DNA of 64,000 nucleotides from SB11 sp965249955 (GCA_965249955.1 OZ252261.1:434001-498000); one strand, 5' to 3'; counted from the stretch's first letter, positions 8,560 to 16,268 are shown. The notes: a model not told the origin generated them from the letters alone. Translations and numbers: made by a program.

Positions 8560-8989
8560 TACCACCTCCATACGAAATATCATCACTCAACTCATTCTTA
8601 TCATCACTTTGATATGGAAAATGTACTTTTAGTTGTTCTCCCGCCATTCTAATTCCCTCGCACAAACCTTCTACTAATAATCCGTTTTTAAAATGTCCGG
8701 CCATTAATTCCTTTGTACTATCCCAAAAATTCTGACCTACTTTAGCATGTATGCCCTCATCGCCTAAAATGGCAAACTTATGGTCTTTAAAAGCTACATA
8801 AATTAACACCCCATTTCTAGCTGCTGTGCGGTATAATTCTAACTGATTAAAAAGCTGTTTAGCTCTTTGCATTGTATCCGTTTTGCAGTAGGGTTCTATA
8901 TGTACTTTTACCTCGCCACTGGTTTGGTTTTCAGCCTCAGCAATAGCTTCTTTTATTAGTACTTCGTCTTCTTTGGTTAGTATAGGCAT
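8552..8989 (-). CDS. TPM-domain protein, second copy
   Basis: The 145-residue protein is a stand-alone TPM domain without signal peptide or membrane segment. It has LTKEDEVLIKEAIAEAENQT at the N-terminus, then strands SGEVKVHIEP and NGVLIYVAFKDHKFAILGD, the last being the family hallmark. It is the middle gene of lemA - TPM - TPM, a conserved Bacteroidota cluster, with 18 bases between it and the lemA-like gene and an overlap with the next gene. The lack of export signal suggests a cytoplasmic partner of the membrane-bound TPM protein, although this is inference. Confidence 0.85.
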   Translation of the reverse strand: MPILTKEDEVLIKEAIAEAENQTSGEVKVHIEPYCKTDTMQRAKQLFNQLELYRTAARNGVLIYVAFKDHKFAILGDEGIHAKVGQNFWDSTKELMAGHFKNGLLVEGLCEGIRMAGEQLKVHFPYQSDDKNELSDDISYGGGNA

Positions 8990-9007
8990 TATGTATAGGG
9001 CTTACTA

Positions 9008-9601
9008 CTATTTATCTTTCTTAAAATCAATTTTTGGAGCATTTTCAGCACCGGCATCAGCACTAAAGCTACCTTTTCTTTCAAAACCTAACGCACCGGC
9101 CAATACACTACCGGGGAATCTTCTTATCGAAGCATTATAGTTTTGTACGGCCTCGTTAAACAAATCGCGAGAACGATTGATGCGGTTTTCAGTACCTTCT
9201 AATTGATTTTGAAAATCCTTAAAATTTTGTGTTGCTGTAAGTTGCGGGTAACGTTCTACTGAAACTAACAATCGACTTAAAGAACTACTTAACTCGCCTT
9301 GAGCAGCTTGAAATTTTTGAATATTTTCGGGGCTTAGATTGCTTGCATCAATATTTACCGAAGTAGCTTTTGCACGTGCTTCAATTACTTCTGTCAAAGT
9401 GCTTTTCTCAAAGTCTGCTGCACCTTCTACTATTGCTTGTAGGTTGGGTATTAAATCAAAACGACGTTGGTAGCTGCTTTGCACATCTGACCATGTTTTG
9501 TTTACTGCTTCTTCTTTATTAACTAAACCTCTTTGTACAGATATACCCCAAAGTATAAGCAAACCTGCAATAACTAATACAATAATGGTTGAACGTTTCA
9601 T
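9008..9601 (-). CDS. LemA family protein
   Basis: The 197-residue product shows the LemA pattern: an N-terminal membrane anchor (IIVLVIAGLLILWGI), then VNKEEAVNKTWSDVQSSYQR and RRFDLIPNLQAIVEG, which is the most conserved family stretch, followed by long helices up to about residue 165. LemA proteins are membrane-anchored with a helical domain outside the cytoplasm; their function is unsettled. The location upstream of two TPM genes on the same strand is a recurring arrangement and suggests joint work at the membrane. Confidence 0.93.
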   Translation of the reverse strand: MKRSTIIVLVIAGLLILWGISVQRGLVNKEEAVNKTWSDVQSSYQRRFDLIPNLQAIVEGAADFEKSTLTEVIEARAKATSVNIDASNLSPENIQKFQAAQGELSSSLSRLLVSVERYPQLTATQNFKDFQNQLEGTENRINRSRDLFNEAVQNYNASIRRFPGSVLAGALGFERKGSFSADAGAENAPKIDFKKDK

Positions 9602-9648
9602 AAATTATGATGATTATTTTTTTGTGTTTAAATGTCTTTAATATACTA

Positions 9649-10389
9649 TCAATCGTTAAAATCTATACCAAACAGGTACGAAAGGTGAAAACTAAACCTT
9701 TCCTTCACTTCTGTCAGGTCAATATGTCGGTTTAGTTCTTTTTGCATACTGGTTACTGCCTTGTCGTCAATACCACAGGGCACAATATAGTCAAAGTAAG
9801 CTAAATCAGTGTTTACATTCAAAGCAATACCGTGCATAGTTATCCATCGGCTGCAACGTATACCCATAGCGCATATTTTACGTGCCTTTTCGGGATCATC
9901 ACCATCCAACCAAACACCTGTAAACCCTTCTAGTCGTCCTGCTTTAATACCAAAATCGGCCATGGTTAAAATAACAGCCTCTTCTAAATCGCGCAAAAAA
10001 CGGTGTATATCGGTATAAAAATAGGTTTCCAAATCCCAAATAGGATACACCACCATTTGTCCGTATCCGTGGTAGGTTATATCTCCTCCCCTATTTATCT
10101 TATAATAAGTAGCGTCAATTTCTTTCAGCCCCTCATCATCAACCAACAAGTTTTCGGGTTTGCCGCTTTTGCCCAATGTATACACGTGTGGGTGCTCGCA
10201 AAATAGCAAATGGTTGGTGGTGTTTGGTTTTTCTGTCGACGGTTGACTGTCAACAATCGACGGAACAGTTAACTCTTTTTGCCTGTGCGCAAACTTCAAG
10301 TCTACATTCTCGGCGAATAGTTTTTCCTGAAAATCCCAAGCCTCTTTGTAGTCTATTGTGCCTAAATCGAGTTTTTTTACGGCTACCAT
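9649..10389 (-). CDS. lipB: Octanoyltransferase LipB
   Basis: The 246-residue protein transfers octanoate from acyl carrier protein to lipoyl domains, the first step of lipoic acid attachment. Visible motifs are LLFCEHPHVYTLGKSG, RGGDITYHGYGQMVVYPI with the conserved RGG and His, TGVWLDG, KICAMGIRCSRWITMHG with the key Lys region, and IVPCGI with the catalytic Cys. The start at 10389 is chosen because the homology begins there and a -7 box lies just before it; a longer form would overlap the divergent yraN. Residues about 41-58 are an unusual insert encoded partly by an inverted repeat. Confidence 0.95.
   Translation of the reverse strand: MVAVKKLDLGTIDYKEAWDFQEKLFAENVDLKFAHRQKELTVPSIVDSQPSTEKPNTTNHLLFCEHPHVYTLGKSGKPENLLVDDEGLKEIDATYYKINRGGDITYHGYGQMVVYPIWDLETYFYTDIHRFLRDLEEAVILTMADFGIKAGRLEGFTGVWLDGDDPEKARKICAMGIRCSRWITMHGIALNVNTDLAYFDYIVPCGIDDKAVTSMQKELNRHIDLTEVKERFSFHLSYLFGIDFND
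10235..10261. repeat. Imperfect 13-bp inverted repeat inside lipB
   Basis: Two 13-base arms at 10235-10247 and 10249-10261 are complementary except at two positions and are separated by one base. They encode residues about 43-52 of LipB in a loop before the first conserved motif. The sequence (TCGAC, TTGAC and GTCAA words) looks like a dispersed repeat that entered in frame. Confidence 0.7.
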
Positions 10390-10394
10390 TGGTG

Positions 10395-10402
10395 CAAAAT
10401 TA
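10395..10402 (-). promoter_or_regulatory. -7 box TAATTTTG before lipB
   Basis: A perfect TAnnTTTG box on the minus strand lies five bases before the lipB ATG. Only 28 bases separate the lipB and yraN start codons, and both -7 boxes lie in this gap side by side. Confidence 0.6.
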
Positions 10403-10404
10403 GT

Positions 10405-10412
10405 TATTTTCG
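10405..10412 (+). promoter_or_regulatory. -7-like box TATTTTCG before yraN
   Basis: This is a TAnnTTCG variant (one base from consensus), five bases before the yraN ATG at 10418. The same variant occurs before several other genes here. Confidence 0.45.
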
Positions 10413-10417
10413 TTGTG

Positions 10418-10789
10418 ATGGCTGATGCACCACATATTGTACTGGGACAAACGGGCGAAAACCTTGCCACAAACTACCTTGTGGAGAAAGGCTACGAGAT
10501 TTTGCACCGAAACTGGCGACATGGACGTGCTGAGGTAGACATTATAGCCCGCATAGGTAACGATTGGGTATTTGTGGAGGTGAAAACCCGCGAAACCGAT
10601 TATTTTGGCTACCCCGAAGAAGCCGTAGGAAAAGCCAAGCAAAAACAACTGCAAAAAGCTGCGGATGCTTTTGTTGATGCTACACCTATTGATGGCGAAA
10701 TACGTTTTGATATTGTAGCGGTGATATTAAATGCTAAAAAACAAGAAATACACCATATTGAAGATGCCTTTTGGCCTATGGAGTTTTAG
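10418..10789 (+). CDS. YraN family protein (UPF0102, nuclease fold)
   Basis: The 123-residue product matches the small YraN/UPF0102 family with a restriction-endonuclease-like fold. The motifs are GENLATNYLVEKGYEILHRNWR, AEVDIIARIGNDWVFVEVKTR (the Asp and Glu-x-Lys of the nuclease-type site) and KQKQLQKAADAF. Biochemical function is not established, but the family often sits near recombination or RNA-processing genes. The start at 10418 follows a -7-like box and matches the usual N-terminus; an upstream start at 10358 would overlap lipB. Confidence 0.9.
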   Translation: MADAPHIVLGQTGENLATNYLVEKGYEILHRNWRHGRAEVDIIARIGNDWVFVEVKTRETDYFGYPEEAVGKAKQKQLQKAADAFVDATPIDGEIRFDIVAVILNAKKQEIHHIEDAFWPMEF

Positions 10790-11049
10790 CCCCGACAGAT
10801 GAAAACCCATGAAAATATTTTCACGCAAAGGGTTGAAGTCGCAAAGTTGATAAGCTAGACGTATGCACTATTAGTGTCTTTATAGTATTGGCACAGGAAT
10901 AGATGAAGCCGCTATGTTCGCAAGCGAACAAGAATAATGTTTACTCACCCAAAAAACACAAAGCCTTATTCGACAGTTTAAAACCGATGAAAAAATGTAC
11001 TTGTAAAAATTTTAAGACTATTTAAAACAAACATTTTTAACCCGTTGCT
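10790..11049. other. Long gene-free gap between yraN and the 11119 gene
   Basis: Together with the promoter region that follows, this forms the 329-base gap up to 11118. I see no open frame of note, no tRNA and no recognised RNA. It holds a short perfect hairpin, GTTCGCAAGCGAAC (about 10917-10930), and further right a 7-base stem CCCGTTG/CAACGGG that spans the promoter of the next gene. Confidence 0.5.
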
Positions 11050-11057
11050 TATATTCG
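11050..11057 (+). promoter_or_regulatory. -7-like box TATATTCG upstream of the 11119 gene
   Basis: A TAnnTTCG variant is followed after five bases by ATG 11063, which opens a 23-codon frame ending inside the start of the 11119 gene. The main gene would then have a leader of about 58 bases carrying this small frame. The box lies in the loop of a CCCGTTG/CAACGGG stem. Confidence 0.35.
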
Positions 11058-11118
11058 CCCACATGGCTATACAACGGGCATACCCTAAAAGCCATCTTAC
11101 AAAAAAACTGAACAGTAC

Positions 11119-11649
11119 ATGGAATACAATTTAGGCATAGGCTCTCGCATTAAACACCCCATACATGGCGATGGCGTGGTGATAAACGTAAAATCATCAA
11201 CACTGCAAATTACTTTTATGAGTAGTGGCTATAAGGAAATACCCAATACTGATGAATTAGAAGTGATTGATGAAATGGTGCCCGATACCGATATGGTGAG
11301 TATGTACGAGGTTGAACGCTCGCTAACGCGCATATTGCAAAAATGGGCTGATGTTAGCGAATTAGTACCCTTAGGTGAAAAATGGACGGGCGGTAAAATG
11401 ATTTTGCAACCCGGCCGTAGGGATTTGGCCAACAAAGAAGTACCTATTGAACAATTTTTTCATAAAATAGTGATGCTGCGCGACCGTCTGCGCACTATGG
11501 AACAAAAGGTAAATGCCAGCAAATTGCCCGATGAAGCAAAGGTGGATATACAACAATACATTACCCGCTGCTACGGTAGCCTAACTACTTTTAATGTGTT
11601 TTTTAAACACCCGCAAGACCAGTTTGTGGGCGAGAAGGGGAAGGAATAA
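11119..11649 (+). CDS. Conserved protein of unknown function
   Basis: I do not recognise a named family. The 176-residue product has no signal peptide or membrane segment. It starts with a small beta-rich part (residues about 1-50: GIGSRIKHPIHGDGVVINVK and ITFMSSGYKEIP) that looks like a KOW/Tudor-type barrel as found at the ends of helicases and CarD-like proteins. A helical half follows, with LQKWADVSELVPLGEKWTGG and FFHKIVMLRDRLRTMEQKV, ending in a YGSLTTFNVFF motif. The fold assignment is inference. The gene converges with the 11651 gene, one base apart. Confidence 0.8.
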   Translation: MEYNLGIGSRIKHPIHGDGVVINVKSSTLQITFMSSGYKEIPNTDELEVIDEMVPDTDMVSMYEVERSLTRILQKWADVSELVPLGEKWTGGKMILQPGRRDLANKEVPIEQFFHKIVMLRDRLRTMEQKVNASKLPDEAKVDIQQYITRCYGSLTTFNVFFKHPQDQFVGEKGKE

Positions 11650-11650
11650 A

Positions 11651-11950
11651 CTAAAACATTATTCGTATTATTTCCTCGAACTTAGTACTAGCAATATGAC
11701 CTGAGCTCATTAGTCTTTGCTCTCCATTTTCACCTTTTTCAATCTCTTTTAGTTCGTCAGCTTTTCTCTTTTCGTCTTCAGTCATATCTGGTTTCCACAT
11801 TTCTCTTAATCCCTTTCCTGTATAGTAAACAACCTCATTTTCCGTTTTTCTTATTACGCCATAATTAATTGTTTCCCCATTTTTTAATTGCATTGCTCCT
11901 GCATGATTAAATTGGAGTAATTCAAGCCCTTGTATTTTAGAGTTTTTCAT
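11651..11950 (-). CDS. Small protein of unknown function
   Basis: The 99-residue product is soluble and charged, with a highly charged helix DMTEDEKRKADELKEIEKGE in the middle. I find no known motif. ATG 11950 is the third ATG after a perfect -7 box at 11975-11982; the first two open very short frames only. Support is codon-like composition, a complete frame and fit with its neighbours. Confidence 0.6.
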   Translation of the reverse strand: MKNSKIQGLELLQFNHAGAMQLKNGETINYGVIRKTENEVVYYTGKGLREMWKPDMTEDEKRKADELKEIEKGENGEQRLMSSGHIASTKFEEIIRIMF

Positions 11951-11974
11951 TTTTTTCTATTTCATTCATTTTAA

Positions 11975-11982
11975 CAAAAGTA
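11975..11982 (-). promoter_or_regulatory. -7 box TACTTTTG before the 11950 gene
   Basis: A perfect TAnnTTTG box on the minus strand lies 24 bases before ATG 11950. Confidence 0.45.
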
Positions 11983-12028
11983 TCAAAAACTCTATCACCA
12001 TAAACACTCAATTTTTTATTCAGTTAAC

Positions 12029-12036
12029 TATATTTG
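12029..12036 (+). promoter_or_regulatory. -7 box TATATTTG before Crp/Fnr-type gene
   Basis: A perfect TAnnTTTG box is followed by only three bases and ATG 12040. A start four bases past the box would coincide with the A of ATG, a textbook leaderless layout. The TTG at 12034, which is in frame, belongs to the box. Confidence 0.65.
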
Positions 12037-12039
12037 GCT

Positions 12040-12615
12040 ATGGACTTAGCCCAAACCCTTCGCCAATTTATTGCCATTGATGACAATGTGTTGAAAGATG
12101 TACTTTCATATTTCAAGCCCTTACATCTTGCAAAAGGTGATTATTTGGTAAAAGCAGGGCAGGTATGCACACAGGTTGCCTTTGTAAACAAAGGTTTACT
12201 GCGCACTTGGCACGAGGTGAACGACACCGAAATAACCCACTGGATAAGTGATGAAGGCTTTTTTGATACCTCGCTTAGCAGCTTTAGCTATAAAACCCCC
12301 AGCCGTTGGAATTTGCAAGCCATAACCGATTGCGAACTTTTGGTGCTGGATTGCGACGATCATCGCACACTACTACAAAAACATACAATATGGCGAATAT
12401 TTGAAAGCCAACTGCTTATAAATAGTTATTTAGGGTTAGAAGAGCGTATGTTCTCGCAATTGCACCACACTGCCGAAGAACGCTACGAAAAACTACTTAC
12501 TGATAGGCGACAATTGGTTTTACGTGCACCCCTGCAATACCTTGCCAGTATGCTGGGCATGAAGCCTGAAACTCTTAGCCGATTGCGCAAAAAATTGACA
12601 GAACGTAATTCTTGA
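12040..12615 (+). CDS. Crp/Fnr-family transcription regulator
   Basis: The 191-residue protein has a cyclic-nucleotide-binding-like beta barrel (residues about 10-120, with LHLAKGDYLVKAGQVCTQVAFVNKG) and a C-terminal helix-turn-helix (APLQYLASMLGMKPETLSRLRKKL). It lacks the cysteines of true Fnr and the full cAMP-binding arginine loop, so the signal is unknown. This short form is very common in Bacteroidota and often controls the adjacent gene, here the DUF4260 gene 45 bases downstream. ATG 12040 is chosen because of the -7 box just before it. Confidence 0.92.
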   Translation: MDLAQTLRQFIAIDDNVLKDVLSYFKPLHLAKGDYLVKAGQVCTQVAFVNKGLLRTWHEVNDTEITHWISDEGFFDTSLSSFSYKTPSRWNLQAITDCELLVLDCDDHRTLLQKHTIWRIFESQLLINSYLGLEERMFSQLHHTAEERYEKLLTDRRQLVLRAPLQYLASMLGMKPETLSRLRKKLTERNS

Positions 12616-12617
12616 TT

Positions 12618-12656
12618 TTTGTCAAGCGGAGCTACTACCCTACCCTTGTAGGTTTG
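12618..12656 (+). promoter_or_regulatory. Promoter before DUF4260 gene: TTTG, 19 bases, TACCCTTG, then TAGGTTTG
   Basis: TTTG at 12618-12621 is exactly 19 bases before TACCCTTG (12641-12648, one mismatch to TAnnTTTG). A second, perfect box TAGGTTTG overlaps its end at 12649-12656, four bases before ATG 12661. Either use gives a leader of nine bases or less. Confidence 0.5.
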
Positions 12657-12660
12657 TAGT

Positions 12661-13011
12661 ATGAAAAACACACTAAAACTTGAAGAAGCCGCCCAATTTG
12701 CTTTGGGTATACTTGTTTTTGCCCAACTTCCCTTTTCTTGGTGGGTTTTTGCGGCACTTATCCTTACCCCTGATATTGGTATGCTGGGCTATTTGGCAGG
12801 CAACAAAACTGGTGCAGCCATGTATAATATTTTTCACCACAAGGGCATTGCTTTGCTAATAGCAGGCTTAGGTTTTTACCTGCACAATGATGTTACAGTA
12901 CTTATAGGTGTAATACTTTTTAGCCACTCGGCTATGGACAGGCTAATGGGCTACGGACTAAAATACGAAACAGGTTTTAAACACACCCATCTAGGCCAAA
13001 TTGGAAAATAG
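12661..13011 (+). CDS. DUF4260 family membrane protein
   Basis: The 116-residue product has about four membrane segments and the DUF4260 pattern: LKLEEAAQFALGI, WWVFAALILTPDIGMLGYL, YNIFHHKGIALLI, FSHSAMDRLMGYGLKY and the C-terminal FKHTHLGQIGK. The family's function is unknown. It follows a Crp/Fnr-type regulator on the same strand, a pairing that suggests regulation by that protein. Confidence 0.85.
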   Translation: MKNTLKLEEAAQFALGILVFAQLPFSWWVFAALILTPDIGMLGYLAGNKTGAAMYNIFHHKGIALLIAGLGFYLHNDVTVLIGVILFSHSAMDRLMGYGLKYETGFKHTHLGQIGK

Positions 13012-13203
13012 TTTAGTGCTTAGTTGATAGTTGTTGGTTGATAGTGATAAAACTTGAAACCTAAAACTTAAACTGTTTGCTAAACTTTTTAGCCATCTCC
13101 ACAATTTACCACCACAAAAAACAGTTATACTATTATAATCACCCACAACACACAAAAAATATAGCGCATGAAATAACATTTACTTGCAACGTTTAAGCTA
13201 ATT

Positions 13204-14388
13204 ATGGCGTTTAATAATATAAAGAAAGAAACTTTGGCACTGCTTTTGGTTTTCATTTACCATACGGCTGTTAAAGGTATAGAGAAGAGAGATATAGCTG
13301 TTGATTTTTACGGCCATAACATTAGCATTAACTACGATAACAAACTAAATGATATACGATATGAAAGCGCTGTTGAACAATTTATTGCAAGGTTTGATGA
13401 AGAGAGCATTAGCAAGGACTATGTTTCTTTAATTCATCAGTTTAGAACTACTACCGCCCAATACGGGCTTGACGATGTGGGGAAGGTACTTTTGGTAAAT
13501 GCTTTTGCTGAAAAAGCATTTGCCCACAAACCCCCAAATTTTAGAACACTTATCAAATGGTACATTCTGTACCACGATAGCATGGATATAATGCTGTGCT
13601 ACACCAAAAAAGACATTACTATTTACGGGCGGCTAAACATTGAACCTTATGGCATAGCCTATATAAACAAAGGTGGTAAACGCTATACCGACCTCAGCTT
13701 TACCCTTGCCACCCCAACCAATAGCAGCGTAGCCGAATACCATCCCAAAAGCTTTAATACTCGCACTAAAATTTTTAATTTTAATACTACTGCTTATCCC
13801 AAACTAAACGCACTAAAAAAACAAAAGGACTTTGCCTTTGATTACGCAGGCAAACAATATCGTTTTAGTGCTACCATCAATCAATCATTAATACTATACC
13901 TAAAAGATTTGCCTGTAATGGAGTTGGGCAATATGTATGTAAACTATGGTTTTTCTCAAAGTATGCAGCAAAGCCTTATTGCCAGTTTGCACAAAACCAT
14001 CGCCCCTATGAAACAACGTGAGGCACTGGGCTTTTTACTAAAATTTGTGCAAAGCATACCCTACAAAACCGATGATGAAAACTGGGGCTACGAGCGTTAC
14101 TCTTTCGCCGAAGAAACCCTGTACAATGATTTTGCCGACTGTGAAGACAAGGTAATTTTATACGCTACGCTTGCCAAAGAATTATTAAACGTGCAAAGTG
14201 CTGCCCTGCTATACGAGAAAGACGAGCACGTAGCTATTGCCCTAAAATTACCTGCCAATGCAGCCAACTTTAGTTTTACCTATAAGGGTGATAAATACCT
14301 TAGTGCCGAACCCAGCGGACAGGGTTTTGACTTGGGCAGATTAGGTTTTGATGTAAACCGTGTAGATAAAGTAGTGGCTTTGTATTAG
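13204..14388 (+). CDS. Transglutaminase-like cysteine peptidase-fold protein
   Basis: The 394-residue protein has an N-terminal hydrophobic stretch, a mixed middle part of unknown fold, and a C-terminal domain (about 270-394) that looks like a transglutaminase-like thiol enzyme. That domain has FADCEDKVILYATLAKEL with the putative nucleophile Cys313, DEHVAIAL with His342, and an acidic residue in AEPSGQGFDLG (near 369). Members with this short C-terminal domain occur in many Bacteroidota secreted or membrane-linked proteins and may cleave or crosslink peptides. The substrate is unknown. The 192-base gap upstream holds repetitive TTGATAGTTG-like sequence and no gene. Confidence 0.75.
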   Translation: MAFNNIKKETLALLLVFIYHTAVKGIEKRDIAVDFYGHNISINYDNKLNDIRYESAVEQFIARFDEESISKDYVSLIHQFRTTTAQYGLDDVGKVLLVNAFAEKAFAHKPPNFRTLIKWYILYHDSMDIMLCYTKKDITIYGRLNIEPYGIAYINKGGKRYTDLSFTLATPTNSSVAEYHPKSFNTRTKIFNFNTTAYPKLNALKKQKDFAFDYAGKQYRFSATINQSLILYLKDLPVMELGNMYVNYGFSQSMQQSLIASLHKTIAPMKQREALGFLLKFVQSIPYKTDDENWGYERYSFAEETLYNDFADCEDKVILYATLAKELLNVQSAALLYEKDEHVAIALKLPANAANFSFTYKGDKYLSAEPSGQGFDLGRLGFDVNRVDKVVALY

Positions 14389-14389
14389 C

Positions 14390-14758
14390 CTACTTAGTAT
14401 CGTAGCACTCGGCTAAATAAAATTTAAACTTCTTTGATTTAAACTTGATAAAAACAGCCTCTTTTTGCCCTGCCTCGTATTTATCTTTTGGGGTAAGGTA
14501 AATATATTTTTCTCCCTTCACCTCCTCAATCACTAAATACATTCTTTGAACAGTGTACGTACCCTTGCTTTTTGTTACCCAAATAATTTCTTTGCCATTG
14601 TAAGGCTCAGCATATTTTAAATCCTTTTTGGTATTAACATATTTAATCTTCAATTCAATTTGGCAATCTTTTACTGCCTCTTCCCCCTTAAATACTTCTT
14701 GTGCGTACGATGCCGCAAATACTAAGCAAAAAACAAGTAGCAGAATAACTTTTTTCAT
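14390..14758 (-). CDS. Small secreted protein of unknown function
   Basis: The 122-residue product begins with a clear signal peptide (KKVILLLVFCLVFAASYAQ). The mature part is basic and beta-rich, with KEIIWVTKSKGTYTVQRMY and AVFIKFKSKKFKFYLAECYD. I recognise no family. Its stop is one base from the stop of the convergent transglutaminase-like gene, and the alpha/beta hydrolase gene lies 27 bases upstream on the same strand. Confidence 0.75.
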   Translation of the reverse strand: MKKVILLLVFCLVFAASYAQEVFKGEEAVKDCQIELKIKYVNTKKDLKYAEPYNGKEIIWVTKSKGTYTVQRMYLVIEEVKGEKYIYLTPKDKYEAGQKEAVFIKFKSKKFKFYLAECYDTK

Positions 14759-14785
14759 AGATTAGATTTTTTTAGTAAATATAAT

Positions 14786-15733
14786 CTATTGGGCTAAAAA
14801 AAAATCATTAACTGCTTTTAGCCACTTTTCAGGTTCATTTTGCAATAGCGATTGATGACCTGCGCCTTGGTATACTTCTTTTATTTTTTTGGGTGAAGTA
14901 ATATTGCTGTATATAGCTTCAATTTCATCCATCCCTACCCTATTATCTTGTAAACCTGCTTGCAATAACACAGGGCAATTTATCTTTTTTGCATACGAGG
15001 CAGGTTTTAGTGCAAAGGCATTGAAGCCGTTTTCTACCCCACCCCAAAAAGTAAGCAGTGATGCGATGGGCTGTGCAGGCAACCCCATCATTTTGGTGCG
15101 CGCTTTTACCGCTTGCAGCAAGCTACCATAAGGCAACTCTAAAATCACTCCTTGTGGCTGCATATCGTATTTATCAAAAGCACTGGTAATAGCTGCCGCC
15201 CCCATTGATACTCCCCAAAGCACTATTTTCTTTTCTCCTTTTCCTACTAAAAAATCATAGGCCAGTTTTACTTCTTCGCCCTCTTTATATCCTATGGTGC
15301 AGTAATCTCCCGCACTATTGCCATGCCCTCTAAAATCAACCAAAAGCACATCATAACCCATTTTGTAAAATGCCATAGCCTCAGCCAACACAGCCGATTT
15401 GGTAGCCAAATGCCCGTGAAAAAGAGCGACACAGCCTTTAACATTGTTTTGAGTGGCATACCACGCATCAATAGTTAAATTATCGGCAGTGGTAAATACA
15501 ATGGTATCGTGTGAAAGAGGAATTACATCACCAATTTTTGAGTCGTTTACCTTTATTCCAAAAACAATGGCATTTAGTTTTTCACCAAAACTAAACTGTT
15601 GGGCATTTTTGTGCTGAGGTGCATCGGCATAAAAGTGTGTAAACTTCCAAGCATGAAAGGCAGCCAAAACATTTAGAGCTACAAAGGCCACTAAAAGGGC
15701 TCTCCAAAAATATTTCAGCAGCTTTTTACTCAA
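14786..15733 (-). CDS. Alpha/beta hydrolase, membrane anchored
   Basis: The 315-residue protein has an N-terminal membrane segment (ALLVAFVALNVLAAF) followed by an alpha/beta-hydrolase domain. The oxyanion region is FHGHLATKSA, the nucleophile elbow is LWGVSMGAAA (Ser of GxSxG), an acid lies near LQAGLQDNRVG, and the final His is in QGAGHQSLL. The motif DFRGHGNSAG is typical of the BAAT/dienelactone-like esterases. Substrate is unknown. The likely start is TTG at 15733, nine bases after the upstream asparaginase-like stop, which fits translational coupling. Confidence 0.85.
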   Translation of the reverse strand: MSKKLLKYFWRALLVAFVALNVLAAFHAWKFTHFYADAPQHKNAQQFSFGEKLNAIVFGIKVNDSKIGDVIPLSHDTIVFTTADNLTIDAWYATQNNVKGCVALFHGHLATKSAVLAEAMAFYKMGYDVLLVDFRGHGNSAGDYCTIGYKEGEEVKLAYDFLVGKGEKKIVLWGVSMGAAAITSAFDKYDMQPQGVILELPYGSLLQAVKARTKMMGLPAQPIASLLTFWGGVENGFNAFALKPASYAKKINCPVLLQAGLQDNRVGMDEIEAIYSNITSPKKIKEVYQGAGHQSLLQNEPEKWLKAVNDFFLAQ

Positions 15734-15742
15734 CTCAGTATA

Positions 15743-16231
15743 TTAGCTTAGTTCTTCAAAAGTGCCCGTTTGCTTATTTTTGCGCACATTATCCCAATTA
15801 AAAAAGCGTCCGTTCATAGCCACATACACCCCCGCAGGTAGGGATTGTGCATAGGCCAAAGCACTACCTAAATTAAATAATCCGTCGCTACTACCAAACT
15901 TAATAGGTATCATAGCTCCTGTTATCACTATGGTTTTATCTTTTATGTGTTGAGCCAATAGTTTGGCTGTTTCAGCCATAGTATCGGTACCGTGAGTAAT
16001 TACTATTTGCTTTTCGGGGCAACGCTCGCAACTTTCAACAATAATATTACGGTCGGTATCGGTCATTTCCAAACTATCAACCATCATCAGTGTACGTATA
16101 CTAATATCTAAGCGACTTCGCCCCTTTTCTAACAACTCAGGCAAATGACTATCTTTAAAATGTAGTTGCCCTGTTAGCTCGTTATACTCTTTATCAAAAG
16201 TTCCGCCTGTTACAAAAAGTCGTATTGCCAT
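15743..16231 (-). CDS. Single-domain asparaginase-like protein
   Basis: The 162-residue product matches only the N-terminal domain of type I/II L-asparaginases: LFVTGGTFDKEYN with the catalytic Thr, the switch region, ITHGTDTMAETA with the second Thr/Asp/Lys-type site, and GAMIPIKFGSSDGLFNLG. The C-terminal half that completes the active site at the dimer interface in E. coli enzymes (about 330 residues) is absent, and no remnant follows. Stand-alone forms of this size are known in databases, so I treat it as intact rather than truncated. Amidase activity is uncertain. Confidence 0.82.
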   Translation of the reverse strand: MAIRLFVTGGTFDKEYNELTGQLHFKDSHLPELLEKGRSRLDISIRTLMMVDSLEMTDTDRNIIVESCERCPEKQIVITHGTDTMAETAKLLAQHIKDKTIVITGAMIPIKFGSSDGLFNLGSALAYAQSLPAGVYVAMNGRFFNWDNVRKNKQTGTFEELS

Positions 16232-16268
16232 TTTTTTAATTTCAAATTTAGAATTTAGAATTTGAGAT

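Noticed and set aside
10390..10470. Longer N-terminus for LipB (start at 10470)
   Set aside because: It would overlap the yraN start and both promoters, and the added residues do not look like LipB.
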